Positions 9,346 to 17,935 of a stretch of DNA of 60,503 nucleotides are shown piece by piece. This stretch comes from Bacillus sp. MUM 116 (GTDB lineage Bacteria > Bacillota > Bacilli > Bacillales > Cytobacillaceae). Location: positions 1 through 60,503 of the forward strand of contig NZ_MLYR01000014.1 of the NCBI RefSeq assembly GCF_001866655.1. Direction: 5' to 3'. Numbering within the stretch: position 1 is the first letter of the stretch; each line of letters opens with the position of its first letter. A model generated the notes under the pieces. The model was not told the DNA's origin and ran no database searches. It saw only the letters and a program-made list of their open reading frames with translations. The position numbers and the translations under genes were made by a program.

Positions 9346-9346
9346 A

Positions 9347-9366
9347 ATGCTTTACGAATACAGCCT
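9347..9366 (-). repeat. Solitary MITE-like terminal inverted repeat
   Basis: Read on the minus strand, AGGCTGTATTCGTAAAG matches the AGGCTGTTTTCGTAAAG end of the element at 28908-29140 with a single mismatch. No partner end is visible, so it is a truncated copy. Confidence 0.5.
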
Positions 9367-9393
9367 AATTCATTTATAAAACCTCATAAGAAT

Positions 9394-10569
9394 TTACTCC
9401 AAAATTTTTTGGGCAATGCCTACAAAATAATCGACTCCATATTGCAATGCTGCCTCATCGATTTTAAATTTGGGGTGATGAAGTGGATATGCTTCACCAA
9501 AATCTTCACGATGAACACCAATAAATTGCATGGAGGAAGGAACATTTCGAGCAATGGCTGAAAAATCTTCTCCACCAAATAAAGGTTCCTCAACATGGAT
9601 TACATTTTCCTTTCCAAAAAGGCCTTCTGCAACGTCTCTCGTAATACGAACAGCCTCTTCATCATTTACCACACTTTCATAGCCTTCATGCCAAACGATT
9701 TCATAATGAGCACCGTGTGCCTCTGTAATCCCTTTAACAATTTGGTTGACAAAATTTTTAGCTTTTCTTCGAATGGCAGGGTCGATGGCACGAATGGTTC
9801 CACCAAGTTCTGCTGTTTCTGGAATAATATTGAGTGCGCTCCCCCCATGAAATTGCGTAATTGAAATAACCGGTGAATGTAAGGCTGGTAATTTTCTAGA
9901 GACAATATGTTGGAGGTTGGACGCAATTTCTACCCCCACCGCAATCGGGTCAACGGTTAATTCAGGTGTTGATGCATGTCCCCCAAAACCAATGACCTTA
10001 ATCTCAAAATCATCATTCGATGCACAAAGCACACCTTCCCTCATGCAGATAGAGCCGGAACGTTCATATGGTGTAACATGAAGAGCAAAGGCATAATCAA
10101 CACCATCCACCACTCCTTTTTCAACAAGCTCAATTGCTCCTCCCGGCGGCATTTCCTCAGCATGTTGGAAAATAAATCGTATTTCACCGCTGATTTCCTC
10201 TCTCTTTTCGGAAAGAGTCTTTGCTGCCCCTAAAAGCATGGCAGTATGGGCATCATGTCCACACGCATGCATGACTCCCGGATTCTTTGACCGAAATTCT
10301 ATATCCGCTTCCTCTTGAATAGGAAGTGCATCCATATCTGCGCGAAAGGCAATGGTCAGCGGTTTTTCACTCGATTGTTTTCCGCCTTTTAGCACTCCTA
10401 AAACACTTGTTTTCGTTGGTCTTGTTACTTGGAATCCTGAAAGGTCCTTCAAAAGATTATAAACGTATTCCGATGTTTGAACTTCCTGGAAAGAAAGTTC
10501 TGGATTTTCGTGTAAATGCCTTCTCCATGTAATCACTTCATCTTTTATCGTCATTTGTTTGGTCGTCAC
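9394..10569 (-). CDS. M20 family amidohydrolase (hippurate / N-acyl amino acid hydrolase type)
   Basis: Metal-dependent peptidase/amidohydrolase of the M20D (AmhX/HipO/carboxypeptidase) type. The 391 residues have the metal-binding motif HACGHDAHTAMLLG, the catalytic EEMPPGGA region and the C-terminal HHPKFKID. The start is a GTG with AAAGGAG about nine bases upstream. It lies 38 bases downstream of the symporter gene on the same strand, so it is probably co-transcribed with it. That suggests the cell imports the substrate, likely an N-acylated amino acid, amide or small peptide, and hydrolyses it. The precise substrate is not predictable. Confidence 0.88.
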   Translation of the reverse strand: MTTKQMTIKDEVITWRRHLHENPELSFQEVQTSEYVYNLLKDLSGFQVTRPTKTSVLGVLKGGKQSSEKPLTIAFRADMDALPIQEEADIEFRSKNPGVMHACGHDAHTAMLLGAAKTLSEKREEISGEIRFIFQHAEEMPPGGAIELVEKGVVDGVDYAFALHVTPYERSGSICMREGVLCASNDDFEIKVIGFGGHASTPELTVDPIAVGVEIASNLQHIVSRKLPALHSPVISITQFHGGSALNIIPETAELGGTIRAIDPAIRRKAKNFVNQIVKGITEAHGAHYEIVWHEGYESVVNDEEAVRITRDVAEGLFGKENVIHVEEPLFGGEDFSAIARNVPSSMQFIGVHREDFGEAYPLHHPKFKIDEAALQYGVDYFVGIAQKILE

Positions 10570-10607
10570 TTAACCTCACTCCTTTGCTTTTTTTAACTTA
10601 GTTTTAT

Positions 10608-12080
10608 TTAAGAATTAGCTTCCACATTTTCAAGTTGATTTTCTGAAACCTTTTTTACTCTTGTTACGACGCTAACTGCTAACGTAACAAGCAGGTTAAC
10701 CACCACCGCTAAGATTCCGCTATCAAGGTCCTTAATGGCTTGCGGCCAGTGAGGAAATAATGTCGCAATAGTAGAATTGGTAATGGTCATGATCGCAACT
10801 GTTAAGACACCCGCGATGATTCCCGCAAAGGCCCCTGGCAATGTAATCGGGTTCTTCTTCCACAAGCTGAAAAACAAGGCTGGAAACAGCTGGGCTACAA
10901 ATCCATAGGCCATGATTAATAACATGATAATCATATTCCCGCCTTTAAATGTAAAGTAAACTGATAAAAGTGCAAGGATTGGCACAGCCGTGCGGGCGAT
11001 ACGTGCAATCTGGTTATCCGTTGTATCCGGTTTCAAAACTTTTACTACATTTTTTGCCAGTAGTGTAGAGGCCGTCATTAATAGCATTGAACATGGCACA
11101 AGTGCTGTTAATAATCCAGTTCCCCCGATGATTCCGATAAACCATGGGCTAAATGACTTTTTTGCCACTTCAAATAAGGCTAGGTCTGGGTCCTTTAATC
11201 CCGGAACTACTAGAACGGCGGCAAAGCCAATAAATAGAACTAAAATGAGGACAATTTGATAAAGTGTGCTTAAAGCTGAATTACGCCGTAAAATCTGTGC
11301 ATTTTTGGATGAAAGGCTAGCTGCAAACAAATGTGGCCAAACAGATGCACCAAGGGCAAAAAGAATGCTTGTTGAAATATACCAGGAATAACTATAACCG
11401 GATTTAGGAAGCGTTAAAAAGTCAGGTTTAACGGCATTAATTTTTTCAAACATAGGCGTAAATCCGCCATAATAATGATAGGGTAAGTAAATAGACATAA
11501 TTAAGATGACAACAAGCATCATGATATCCTTTACAACCGCTGTCCAAGCAGAACCATGGATCCCTGAAATCGTTACATAGATTGAAACAGAAATCGCTCC
11601 AATCCAGATGGCAACCGCAGGTGAGATCATTCCATAAGAGGCCTCGGAAACAATAATTCCTAACCCTTTAAATTGCAAAACAAGGTATGGAATAAGAGAA
11701 ATAATTCCTACAATAGCTGTAAGAACACCTAGTTTTGTGCTTTTATACTTACTGACAAAGAAATCTGCTTGGGTCAAAATATTATTCTTCTTTGCATACT
11801 TCCAAATTGGAGGCAGGAACCAATACGCGACTATATAGCATATTGCACTAAATACATAGATCATTGGCCCGCCAAGCCCATATGCTCCACCGCTTCCACC
11901 GAGGAAGGTGTATGTAGTAAAGTTTTCGCCGGCCATTAACAGGAACACAAAAATCGTTCCAAACCCTCGGCCTCCTATGGCCCACTGATCTAGATTCATT
12001 TCTTTTCCTTTTGTTGACCGGATTCCAAGGTAAATGGATAAAATGAGGAAAACTAAAATAATGAGAAGTGAAATATTCAT
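10608..12080 (-). CDS. Sodium:solute symporter (SSS family)
   Basis: Integral membrane Na+-coupled transporter of 490 residues with about 13 hydrophobic helices. It includes the conserved AGENFTTYTFLGGSGGAYG region near residue 50 and the GSAWTAVVKD region typical of SSS/PanF-type carriers. The start ATG overlaps the end of the DUF3311 gene by four bases (ATGA), indicating translational coupling. The substrate is probably that of the downstream M20 amidohydrolase. Confidence 0.9.
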   Translation of the reverse strand: MNISLLIILVFLILSIYLGIRSTKGKEMNLDQWAIGGRGFGTIFVFLLMAGENFTTYTFLGGSGGAYGLGGPMIYVFSAICYIVAYWFLPPIWKYAKKNNILTQADFFVSKYKSTKLGVLTAIVGIISLIPYLVLQFKGLGIIVSEASYGMISPAVAIWIGAISVSIYVTISGIHGSAWTAVVKDIMMLVVILIMSIYLPYHYYGGFTPMFEKINAVKPDFLTLPKSGYSYSWYISTSILFALGASVWPHLFAASLSSKNAQILRRNSALSTLYQIVLILVLFIGFAAVLVVPGLKDPDLALFEVAKKSFSPWFIGIIGGTGLLTALVPCSMLLMTASTLLAKNVVKVLKPDTTDNQIARIARTAVPILALLSVYFTFKGGNMIIMLLIMAYGFVAQLFPALFFSLWKKNPITLPGAFAGIIAGVLTVAIMTITNSTIATLFPHWPQAIKDLDSGILAVVVNLLVTLAVSVVTRVKKVSENQLENVEANS

Positions 12081-12271
12081 GCTTCCTCACCATCCTCTTC
12101 TATGGGGTAAAGTAAATTACTAATCCCCATACATACAGCGGATAGAACAAGCCATAAAGCAGCCCAAAAAAGGACGAAGGGCATTCCTAAGACATATGGC
12201 TCCACCTTATTAATGACGGTCAGTGAGCCAATAAAAGGAATAATCGACAACAAAATGCATATTTTCTTCAT
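12077..12271 (-). CDS. DUF3311 small membrane protein, symporter partner
   Basis: About 64 residues with two hydrophobic helices, of the DUF3311 (YhjC-like) type that is commonly encoded just before an SSS symporter, as in yhjC-yhjB of Bacillus subtilis. The ATG at 12271 lies six bases after AGGGGG. It may assist the symporter as a small subunit, but that role is inferred from conserved pairing only. It is the first gene of a three-gene unit. Confidence 0.85.
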   Translation of the reverse strand: MKKICILLSIIPFIGSLTVINKVEPYVLGMPFVLFWAALWLVLSAVCMGISNLLYPIEEDGEEA

Positions 12272-12451
12272 AAATAACCCCCTCAAAATGTTAAAAATTT
12301 TCTACCTTATCATTCTTTTGTTACTTCTAATCGTGAAAAGGTTTTCAAAAAATTGTGAACGTATTTAATTCATCCTTTATAACAATTTGTTCGACTGCCT
12401 TCTAACCTCCCTTATTTATATCTTTTATTTCAAACTATTATTATTTTTCTG

Positions 12452-12545
12452 TATAATCAGTATAGTAAATGGGGTTAACACTATGGCAACTGTAAATTTT
12501 GATGGGTTTGTGATAAAAAAATGGAGTTACTCCATTTTTTCTTAA
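12452..12545 (+). promoter_or_regulatory. Putative promoter and attenuator-like leader with a 20-codon ORF before the MerR-type gene
   Basis: A TATAAT box at 12452 (with TTCAAA 17 bases upstream) precedes a 20-codon frame, ATG at 12483 to TAA at 12545, with GGGG about eight bases ahead. Its second half overlaps a terminator-like palindrome at 12515-12540 (AAAAAATGGAG / CTCCATTTTTT). The downstream gene begins 18 bases later. The layout resembles a leader-peptide attenuator, but the hairpin has a very small loop and no function is demonstrated. Confidence 0.4.
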
Positions 12546-12563
12546 TGAAGCAGGGGGAATCGT

Positions 12564-13802
12564 ATGAAAATTGGAGAGTTTGCAAAAAAATTCCATGTTT
12601 CAATTGATACGGTACGCTTTTATATTGAAAAGGGACTCTTGATTCCTGAAAAAGTAAACACACAATATAGGTTGAATACTATCTGTCTTGAGGATATGTC
12701 ACTGATTAATGAACTAAAGCAATATCATTTTTCCTTGAATGAAATTCACAAAATCTTATCTCTTAAACGATTAACGAACAATAGAGATAAGGAAGATATG
12801 AGCTATTTTACAAACTTGCTCATTGAAAAGAAAAGGCAGTTAATCAAGGAGAAGGAACAAATTTCGAATGCTATTCAATCCATCGATGCAAAGGTTAATA
12901 AGAAGACAATAGAGAATGTTGAACAAAACCATCAAACAACAGGTGTTCCATTATTTTTTATGCCGATCCTTTCTTGTCCGAATTGTCAAAGTGAATTGAG
13001 TTTACAAAATGCTTCTATCCTGGGACAACATATCTTTGAAGGCAATCTATCTTGTGGCTGCGGCTATCAGGCGGAAATCAAAGAAGGAATCCTGATTACG
13101 GGTAATCTTCAATCGTCGCCCTTTAAATATTCCATCTATGATATTGATGTCGCGAAATGGAATCCTGATTTTATAAGTTTACTAGAGAAGAATAAATTAT
13201 GGATGTATAACAAATTATTAAAACAACAAATGGAAAATAAAATTGTACTAGAAACAAATCTTGAAATCTCGATGATGTTACCCAAATATCTCTCTACACT
13301 TTCGAAAAATACATCCTATATTTTTACATGCTACTCCTTTGAAATGCTTAAAACCTTTAAGAAAAACATTGAAAAACTTCACACGCATTTACCGGTTTTA
13401 TATATCGTTAATAGTGATTTACATTTACCGTTAGCACATCAATCTATTGATATTTTCATCGATAGTATGTCCTTTTCTCAGTATTCGTTAATATATAAGG
13501 AATCACCGATACAGATTTTAATACGGTATCTAAAAAATAATTCCTGCATAATCGGGAATACCATTTTTTATGAGGCAAATTCAAAGTCATTGACGAATAT
13601 TCAATCCATCTATCCGGCACCAAACCCAAATGCATTCCAACCAAATTTTTTGGAAGCAGAATTGCAAAAACATCATCTAAAGTTCACCAGTAAGGAAATA
13701 GCAGGCTTTACGAAAAATCCCGGTAGTTATTTCACTTATCATGATGAAAATGAAAAAATGAACTTATTGGCGTACAGTGCAGCTTTTTTGATTTCCAAAT
13801 AG
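12564..13802 (+). CDS. MerR-family regulator fused to a zinc ribbon and a degenerate methyltransferase-like domain
   Basis: The first ~70 residues form a MerR winged helix (MKIGEFAKKFHVSIDTVRFY then YRLN). A basic/acidic helical linker follows (about 90-115). Next comes a zinc-ribbon-like segment (CPNC...CGCG, about 136-170) as seen in RlmA-type methyltransferases, then a class I methyltransferase-like fold. The SAM motif I, normally ExGxGxG, reads VLETNLEISM, so cofactor binding is doubtful, although the later DLHLPLAHQSIDIFID segment is recognisable. It probably senses a ligand through the degenerate enzyme domain. GGGGGA six bases upstream supports the ATG. The two neighbours belong to other transcription units. 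Confidence 0.75.
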   Translation: MKIGEFAKKFHVSIDTVRFYIEKGLLIPEKVNTQYRLNTICLEDMSLINELKQYHFSLNEIHKILSLKRLTNNRDKEDMSYFTNLLIEKKRQLIKEKEQISNAIQSIDAKVNKKTIENVEQNHQTTGVPLFFMPILSCPNCQSELSLQNASILGQHIFEGNLSCGCGYQAEIKEGILITGNLQSSPFKYSIYDIDVAKWNPDFISLLEKNKLWMYNKLLKQQMENKIVLETNLEISMMLPKYLSTLSKNTSYIFTCYSFEMLKTFKKNIEKLHTHLPVLYIVNSDLHLPLAHQSIDIFIDSMSFSQYSLIYKESPIQILIRYLKNNSCIIGNTIFYEANSKSLTNIQSIYPAPNPNAFQPNFLEAELQKHHLKFTSKEIAGFTKNPGSYFTYHDENEKMNLLAYSAAFLISK

Positions 13803-13851
13803 AATAAATCCTCTCCAAATAGGTAGATGAAAAAAATTTACTTTTTTAATC

Positions 13852-13877
13852 AAACCGGATTCCTATTTCCTTCGTTT
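13852..13877 (+). promoter_or_regulatory. Putative ECF-sigma promoter (AAACCG-N15-CGTTT) of the lipoprotein gene
   Basis: AAACCG at 13852 and CGTTT at 13873 are separated by 15 bases. The same two motifs with the same spacing precede the YncE-like gene at 15876. AAC-type -35 and CGT-type -10 elements are the known hallmark of ECF sigma promoters, and an ECF sigma gene lies between the two targets. Confidence 0.65.
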
Positions 13878-13920
13878 CCTTTTATTGAAAAAGAAACGTT
13901 TTAAGGAGGAGAAGTAAAAC

Positions 13921-14397
13921 ATGAAAAAATGGAGTTGGTTATTTACATTTTTATTGGCGGGCATACTACTTGTTGGCTGCAGTACTCAAAAAAATAACAT
14001 GAATACGGAAGGAACCAATCAAGCAAAAGATGCTTCAACTAAGCCTGTCACAGCATTGAAATTGATGGAGAATGAAAAAACAGGAAAATATCTTGCAGAT
14101 GAAGAAGGCAGAACCCTTTACTACTTTGCAAAAGATAAAATAAATAAAACAAACTGTAAAGGCGAATGTCTTGAAAATTGGCCTCCCTACTATTCAAAAA
14201 ACTTCGAGGTTCCGAAAGGCTTTAACAAAAAAGACTTTGGTACTATAATTCGCGATGATACAGGTGAAAAACAAACAACTTATAAAGGATATCCACTTTA
14301 CTACTTTAAAAAAGATAAAACCTCCGGTGAAGTAAATGGACAAGGGGTTAAAGGTGTTTGGTTTATTGTAAATAGTGAAACAAAATTTACACCTTAA
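13921..14397 (+). CDS. Lipoprotein with secreted YxxxD-type repeats (COG4315)
   Basis: 158 residues: a signal peptide with lipobox LLVGC gives an N-terminal lipid-anchored protein on the outer face of the membrane. The mature part contains two copies of the secreted repeat of unknown function (about residues 60-90 and 117-150), recognised by GRTLYYFAKD and GYPLYYFKKD, plus a CKGEC cysteine pair. The biochemical role of the family is not established. AAGGAGGAG precedes the ATG. It has its own putative ECF promoter and a terminator, and sits directly upstream of the sigma factor gene, so it is probably a target of that regulator. Confidence 0.85.
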   Translation: MKKWSWLFTFLLAGILLVGCSTQKNNMNTEGTNQAKDASTKPVTALKLMENEKTGKYLADEEGRTLYYFAKDKINKTNCKGECLENWPPYYSKNFEVPKGFNKKDFGTIIRDDTGEKQTTYKGYPLYYFKKDKTSGEVNGQGVKGVWFIVNSETKFTP

Positions 14398-14407
14398 TAC
14401 AAGTTTT

Positions 14408-14440
14408 AAAGAACTGGCCTTTATTGGCGGTTCTTTTTTT
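14408..14440 (+). terminator. Terminator after the lipoprotein gene
   Basis: An imperfect stem of AAAGAACTGGCC pairing with TGGCGGTTCTTT is followed by a run of T. It separates the lipoprotein gene from the sigma operon. Confidence 0.75.
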
Positions 14441-14511
14441 CTCTCCACTTTACTTGTTCATACTTTATACTATAGTAAATTGAAATTTTTATTAAGGGAG
14501 AGTATGGAGGA

Positions 14512-15096
14512 TTGAAATCTAAAACAGATGAAGAACTGATTGAATTAATTGTCCAGAATAATCGCTCTGCACTTGAAGAGTTGTATGACCGTTATGTAAA
14601 ACTTGTCTATAGTTTTTCCTTTAAAATGACAAATGGAGACCCTGAGGAAACAAAAGAAATTGTTCAACAGGTTTTTTTTCGGCTTTGGTCAACAAAAAGT
14701 ACATACAACCCGGCACAAGGGAAATTTGCTAATTGGCTTCTCACCATCACCCGCAACATCGCAATCGATTTCATTCGTAAAAAGAACAAATATTCGGGAA
14801 CGGTACTTTTGGAGCATCACGAATGGCAGCAAATCCATGACCAACAAACAGAGGAAATACCGCATCAGGTCTCTAGAAATCTATTGAAACAGCAAATTCA
14901 AGAAGCGAAAAAGAACCTATCCGAACCGCAGCAGCGTCTAATCAACTTATTATACTGGGGTGGTTATTCTTTAAGGGAAATCGCGGAACTTGAACAACAG
15001 CCCCTTGGTACAATTAAAAGCCGGCTACATCAAACCTTAAAAAAACTGCGATATTCTTTTGAAAAAGAAACAGGAGGGGTTCGTCATGGAAAATAA
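14512..15096 (+). CDS. ECF-type RNA polymerase sigma factor
   Basis: About 194 residues with region 2 (LEELYDRYVKLVYSFSFKMT to NWLLTITRNIAIDFIRKK, roughly residues 18-85) and region 4 (LIN LLYWGGYSLREIAELEQQPLGTIKSRLHQ, roughly 140-180). It directs polymerase to a small regulon, probably including the two neighbouring lipoprotein genes. No ATG is available at the right place: the frame starts with TTG at 14512, with AGGGAG and ATGGAGG just ahead, so the exact start is uncertain. The stop overlaps the start of the anti-sigma gene by 11 bases, showing a coupled pair. Confidence 0.85.
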   Translation: MKSKTDEELIELIVQNNRSALEELYDRYVKLVYSFSFKMTNGDPEETKEIVQQVFFRLWSTKSTYNPAQGKFANWLLTITRNIAIDFIRKKNKYSGTVLLEHHEWQQIHDQQTEEIPHQVSRNLLKQQIQEAKKNLSEPQQRLINLLYWGGYSLREIAELEQQPLGTIKSRLHQTLKKLRYSFEKETGGVRHGK

Positions 15097-15820
15097 ATGC
15101 GAAATCCTGTCTTTATATATCACCAACGAGCTGGATGAACATGAAAAAAATCAATTTGAGCACCATCTTAAAACATGTATCCACTGCCAATATGAGATAG
15201 ATTCCTTACAAAACGCATGGCAGACGCTGGCATACGATTTAGAAGAAACAGATGTTCCTGAGTCGCTGAAAACGGATGTCATGGATTTTATTTTTAAAGA
15301 AAATAATGAATTACCTGTAAAAAAACAGCATTTTCTGGAAAGATTAAAGCTTATTTTGGCTAAACAATTTTCACCATTAACAGCAGGAATTACTTTTATT
15401 TTAATTATCATGCTCATTGGGCTATCGTGGAATAATAATCAATTAAAAAGCACCATTTCGGCATTGGAAAACAAAGAAGTTTCTCCTGATCAGGTTGTTA
15501 AAATATACAATTTAAAAGGGGAGGATTTAGCCTCTTCAGCCAATGGGATTGCCTATCTTCTCCAAAAAGGCCACGAAACTAACCTTGTTATTACCTTAAA
15601 CAGCATGCCCCAAACTAACGGTAAAGAGGTATACCAGGTTTGGCTGTTGAAGAATGGCATTCGCCAAAATGCCGGCACTTTAAAGCCTGATCAGAACGGA
15701 AATGGCTTACTTTCCTACCGTCTGCCAAAGGATTATTTATTTGATGGGATTGGGATTACTTTAGAACAAACCCCTAATCATACCCAACCAAAAGGCCAAA
15801 AAGTAATGGGGACCTCCTAG
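15086..15820 (+). CDS. Membrane anti-sigma factor with zinc finger and RskA-like C-terminal domain
   Basis: About 244 residues. The N-terminal anti-sigma domain carries the zinc-binding HHLKTCIHC motif. A single membrane helix lies near residues 98-118, and the extracytoplasmic domain resembles the RskA anti-sigma-K domain (NGKEVYQVWLLKNGI). It should hold the preceding ECF factor inactive at the membrane until an envelope signal releases it. The ATG at 15086 follows AGGAGGGG by six bases and overlaps the sigma gene. No site-2 protease or adaptor gene is nearby. Confidence 0.85.
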   Translation: MENKCEILSLYITNELDEHEKNQFEHHLKTCIHCQYEIDSLQNAWQTLAYDLEETDVPESLKTDVMDFIFKENNELPVKKQHFLERLKLILAKQFSPLTAGITFILIIMLIGLSWNNNQLKSTISALENKEVSPDQVVKIYNLKGEDLASSANGIAYLLQKGHETNLVITLNSMPQTNGKEVYQVWLLKNGIRQNAGTLKPDQNGNGLLSYRLPKDYLFDGIGITLEQTPNHTQPKGQKVMGTS

Positions 15821-15875
15821 CCTTAAAGAATATATGGATTAAGTAGTACTTTTGTTTTATTTTCGGAAAATCAGC

Positions 15876-15901
15876 AAACCGATACCTCCTATTTATCGTT
15901 T
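15876..15901 (+). promoter_or_regulatory. Putative ECF-sigma promoter (AAACCG-N15-CGTTT) of the YncE-like gene
   Basis: AAACCG at 15876 and CGTTT at 15897 with 15 intervening bases repeat the arrangement at 13852. The stretch CCTATTT inside the spacer is also shared. Confidence 0.65.
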
Positions 15902-15936
15902 TTTAAATTGATCGAATAAAAGGGGGTATTTTTATC

Positions 15937-17355
15937 ATGCAAAAAAGACCATTAATATTTTTTTCCATGCTTGTTCTTAGTATCTTACTTCTATTGGGCC
16001 TTAGTGCGTGTAATGGGGAGCAAAACAGTCAAAATGACAATAATAAGAAGAAAGATGCAACCGTTACTGTTAATAAGAATTTGAATGCAAAAAATGTACA
16101 ATCCCCACCTGTATTTGTAAACAATCGGGATTCTAACACCGTTCAAATTATTGATTCTGCCACACGTAATATAATCAAGAGGGTTAAGGTAGGGAAACAC
16201 CCTACATACGTTCAAGTAACCCCTGATGGAAACTATGCATATGTGGTTAACAGCGGTTCAGCAGATGTTTCTATCATTAATACCAAATCATATGAGGTTG
16301 TGAAAAACATTCCGGTAGGAAAATCACCAAAAGGAGTGAATTTTACAACAGATGGAAAATTTGCCTATGTTATAAATGAAGGAGAGGATTCCGTAACGGT
16401 AATTGATGTACCCAAAATGAAGATAATAACGGTGATCAAAACTGGAAGATTCCCACACAATGGAATTTCCAGCCCTGATAGCAGCGAATTTTACGTAACA
16501 AATACAGCTTCAAATTCCATTTCCGTTATCGATACAGAAAGTCAATCTGTTACCGACACGATTGAAGGGGTAAAAGACTTTCCGCATAATATTACAATTA
16601 CTCCCAATGGTAAAACACTTTGGGTAACACTCACGAAGTCAAACGCCATTGGAATCGTAGATGTAAAGACTAGAAAAATGACTGAAACGATTCCGGTTGG
16701 AAAAGGTCATCATGTAATCGACTTAACAAATGATGGAAAATTTGCTTATGTCGCGAATATTGGAGATGATACGGTTACCGTTATTGATGCTGAGTCAAAA
16801 AAAGTGTTGAAATCCATTCAAGTAGGGAAAGGTCCACATGGAATTGCAATCACACCTGATAATAAAGAGGTTTATATACCAGTAACAGAAGAAAATAAAC
16901 TTGTTGTAATCGATACTAAAACAAATAAAGCGGTCCAAACGATTAAAACAGATGCTTTCCCATTTTTCACCGCAACAATCGGTAGCCGTGGTACGGCCTA
17001 TTTTATAAAAAAATCAATGGAAGAAAGACATCATTCACATGAAATGGAATCTGATAAACATGATGACACCCAACCAGAATCGGCAAAAACTCTTGTGATC
17101 AGTTCCCCACTTTTAAAAACGGACAAGTCTTATACTTATACGTTCAATAGCATCGGAGAATATGTCATTCACTGTGCGCCCCATCCTTATATGACAATGA
17201 AAATCAATGTTAAAGATGGGAAAAAGATGAGGGAGCAAACTGTAGAAATAAAAAACTATACCTATACACCGGAAACACTTGAAATTGCATCTGGCACAAA
17301 GGTAAAGTGGATAAATAAGGATACAGTTATGCATAACGTTGTAATTGAAAAATAA
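15937..17355 (+). CDS. YncE-like beta-propeller lipoprotein with a C-terminal, apparently permuted cupredoxin
   Basis: 472 residues: lipobox LGLSAC, then a YVTN/YncE seven-bladed propeller (about 45-345) with repeated PDG.YAYV.N and VIDT motifs. A His/Glu/Asp-rich linker (HHSHEMESDKHDD) follows, then copper-protein sequence. The segment with the Cys-x-x-His-x-x-Met ligands (GEYVIHCAPHPYMTM) comes first, and the segment normally N-terminal in cupredoxins (VEIKNYTYTPETLEI... MHNVV) comes last, directly at the stop. Together they would supply His, Cys, His and Met of one type-1 copper site. A surface copper or electron-transfer role is inferred. It sits behind an ECF-like promoter in the sigma locus. 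Confidence 0.8.
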   Translation: MQKRPLIFFSMLVLSILLLLGLSACNGEQNSQNDNNKKKDATVTVNKNLNAKNVQSPPVFVNNRDSNTVQIIDSATRNIIKRVKVGKHPTYVQVTPDGNYAYVVNSGSADVSIINTKSYEVVKNIPVGKSPKGVNFTTDGKFAYVINEGEDSVTVIDVPKMKIITVIKTGRFPHNGISSPDSSEFYVTNTASNSISVIDTESQSVTDTIEGVKDFPHNITITPNGKTLWVTLTKSNAIGIVDVKTRKMTETIPVGKGHHVIDLTNDGKFAYVANIGDDTVTVIDAESKKVLKSIQVGKGPHGIAITPDNKEVYIPVTEENKLVVIDTKTNKAVQTIKTDAFPFFTATIGSRGTAYFIKKSMEERHHSHEMESDKHDDTQPESAKTLVISSPLLKTDKSYTYTFNSIGEYVIHCAPHPYMTMKINVKDGKKMREQTVEIKNYTYTPETLEIASGTKVKWINKDTVMHNVVIEK

Positions 17356-17446
17356 ATGCGGAGTGTCATACAAATAGTAATCCCTCACCTTGAGACATAA
17401 TTGCGTTTTTTTCGCTTTAAGCAATACCTACTTTAAGCTTGCTCTA

Positions 17447-17792
17447 TGACTGAAGCCACTTCTAACCACAACTGGATGGAAAAAGGTCATCCGCGGTTCA
17501 TGGCCATTATTTGCAGCGGCCATTCTATTAGCCGTGCTAAACGCTTTGACGTTAACGGTTAGGGGAAATCCATGGGGAATCACCTCTGCCTTCGCTCTTT
17601 GGGGAGGAAAAGCCCTAATAGCTGCAGGTGTTGATGTTACTCATTGGGGGTACTTTGCTGGGCCAAATGGTGCAGTCCTTAAAAATACAGTGTTAGCTGA
17701 CTCTACTAGTGTTTTAAATTTTGGAACTATTTAGGTGCGTTTATTTCCGCAGCTTTCCAAGGCACATTTAAACCTAAAAAGATCAAGCCTGG
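17447..17792 (+). pseudogene. YeeE/YedE sulfur-transport protein fragment, frameshifted
   Basis: The plus strand encodes a central piece of a YeeE/YedE (TsuA-like thiosulfate transporter) protein: TGWKKVIRGSWPLFAAAILL, NPWGITSAFALWGGK and VLADSTSVLNFG. After a stop at 17734 the family sequence resumes in another frame (GAFISAAFQGTFKPKKIKPG). There is no N-terminal half and no C-terminus, and the fragment runs directly into a gerAB 5' relic. This is a non-functional remnant. Confidence 0.75.
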
Positions 17793-17894
17793 TGTTGCTG
17801 GAATAGAAGGTACTGTAAGGATGGCTGTAGCAAGGATGGTCGGATACATCATTACGTACATTTGAAAAGCGGAAATTTTCCCTTTTTCGATCAT
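17793..17894 (-). pseudogene. 5' remnant of a third gerAB gene
   Basis: The minus strand from 17894 encodes MIEKGKISAFQMYVMMYP and continues TILATAILTVPSI. This is nearly the same as the N-terminus of the intact GerAB encoded at 20215. It breaks off after about 34 residues exactly where the YeeE fragment ends, marking a recombination junction. Confidence 0.75.
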
Positions 17895-17935
17895 TATCTT
17901 TTCTCCTTCATTATGATCTCATGTTTATTTTTCCA

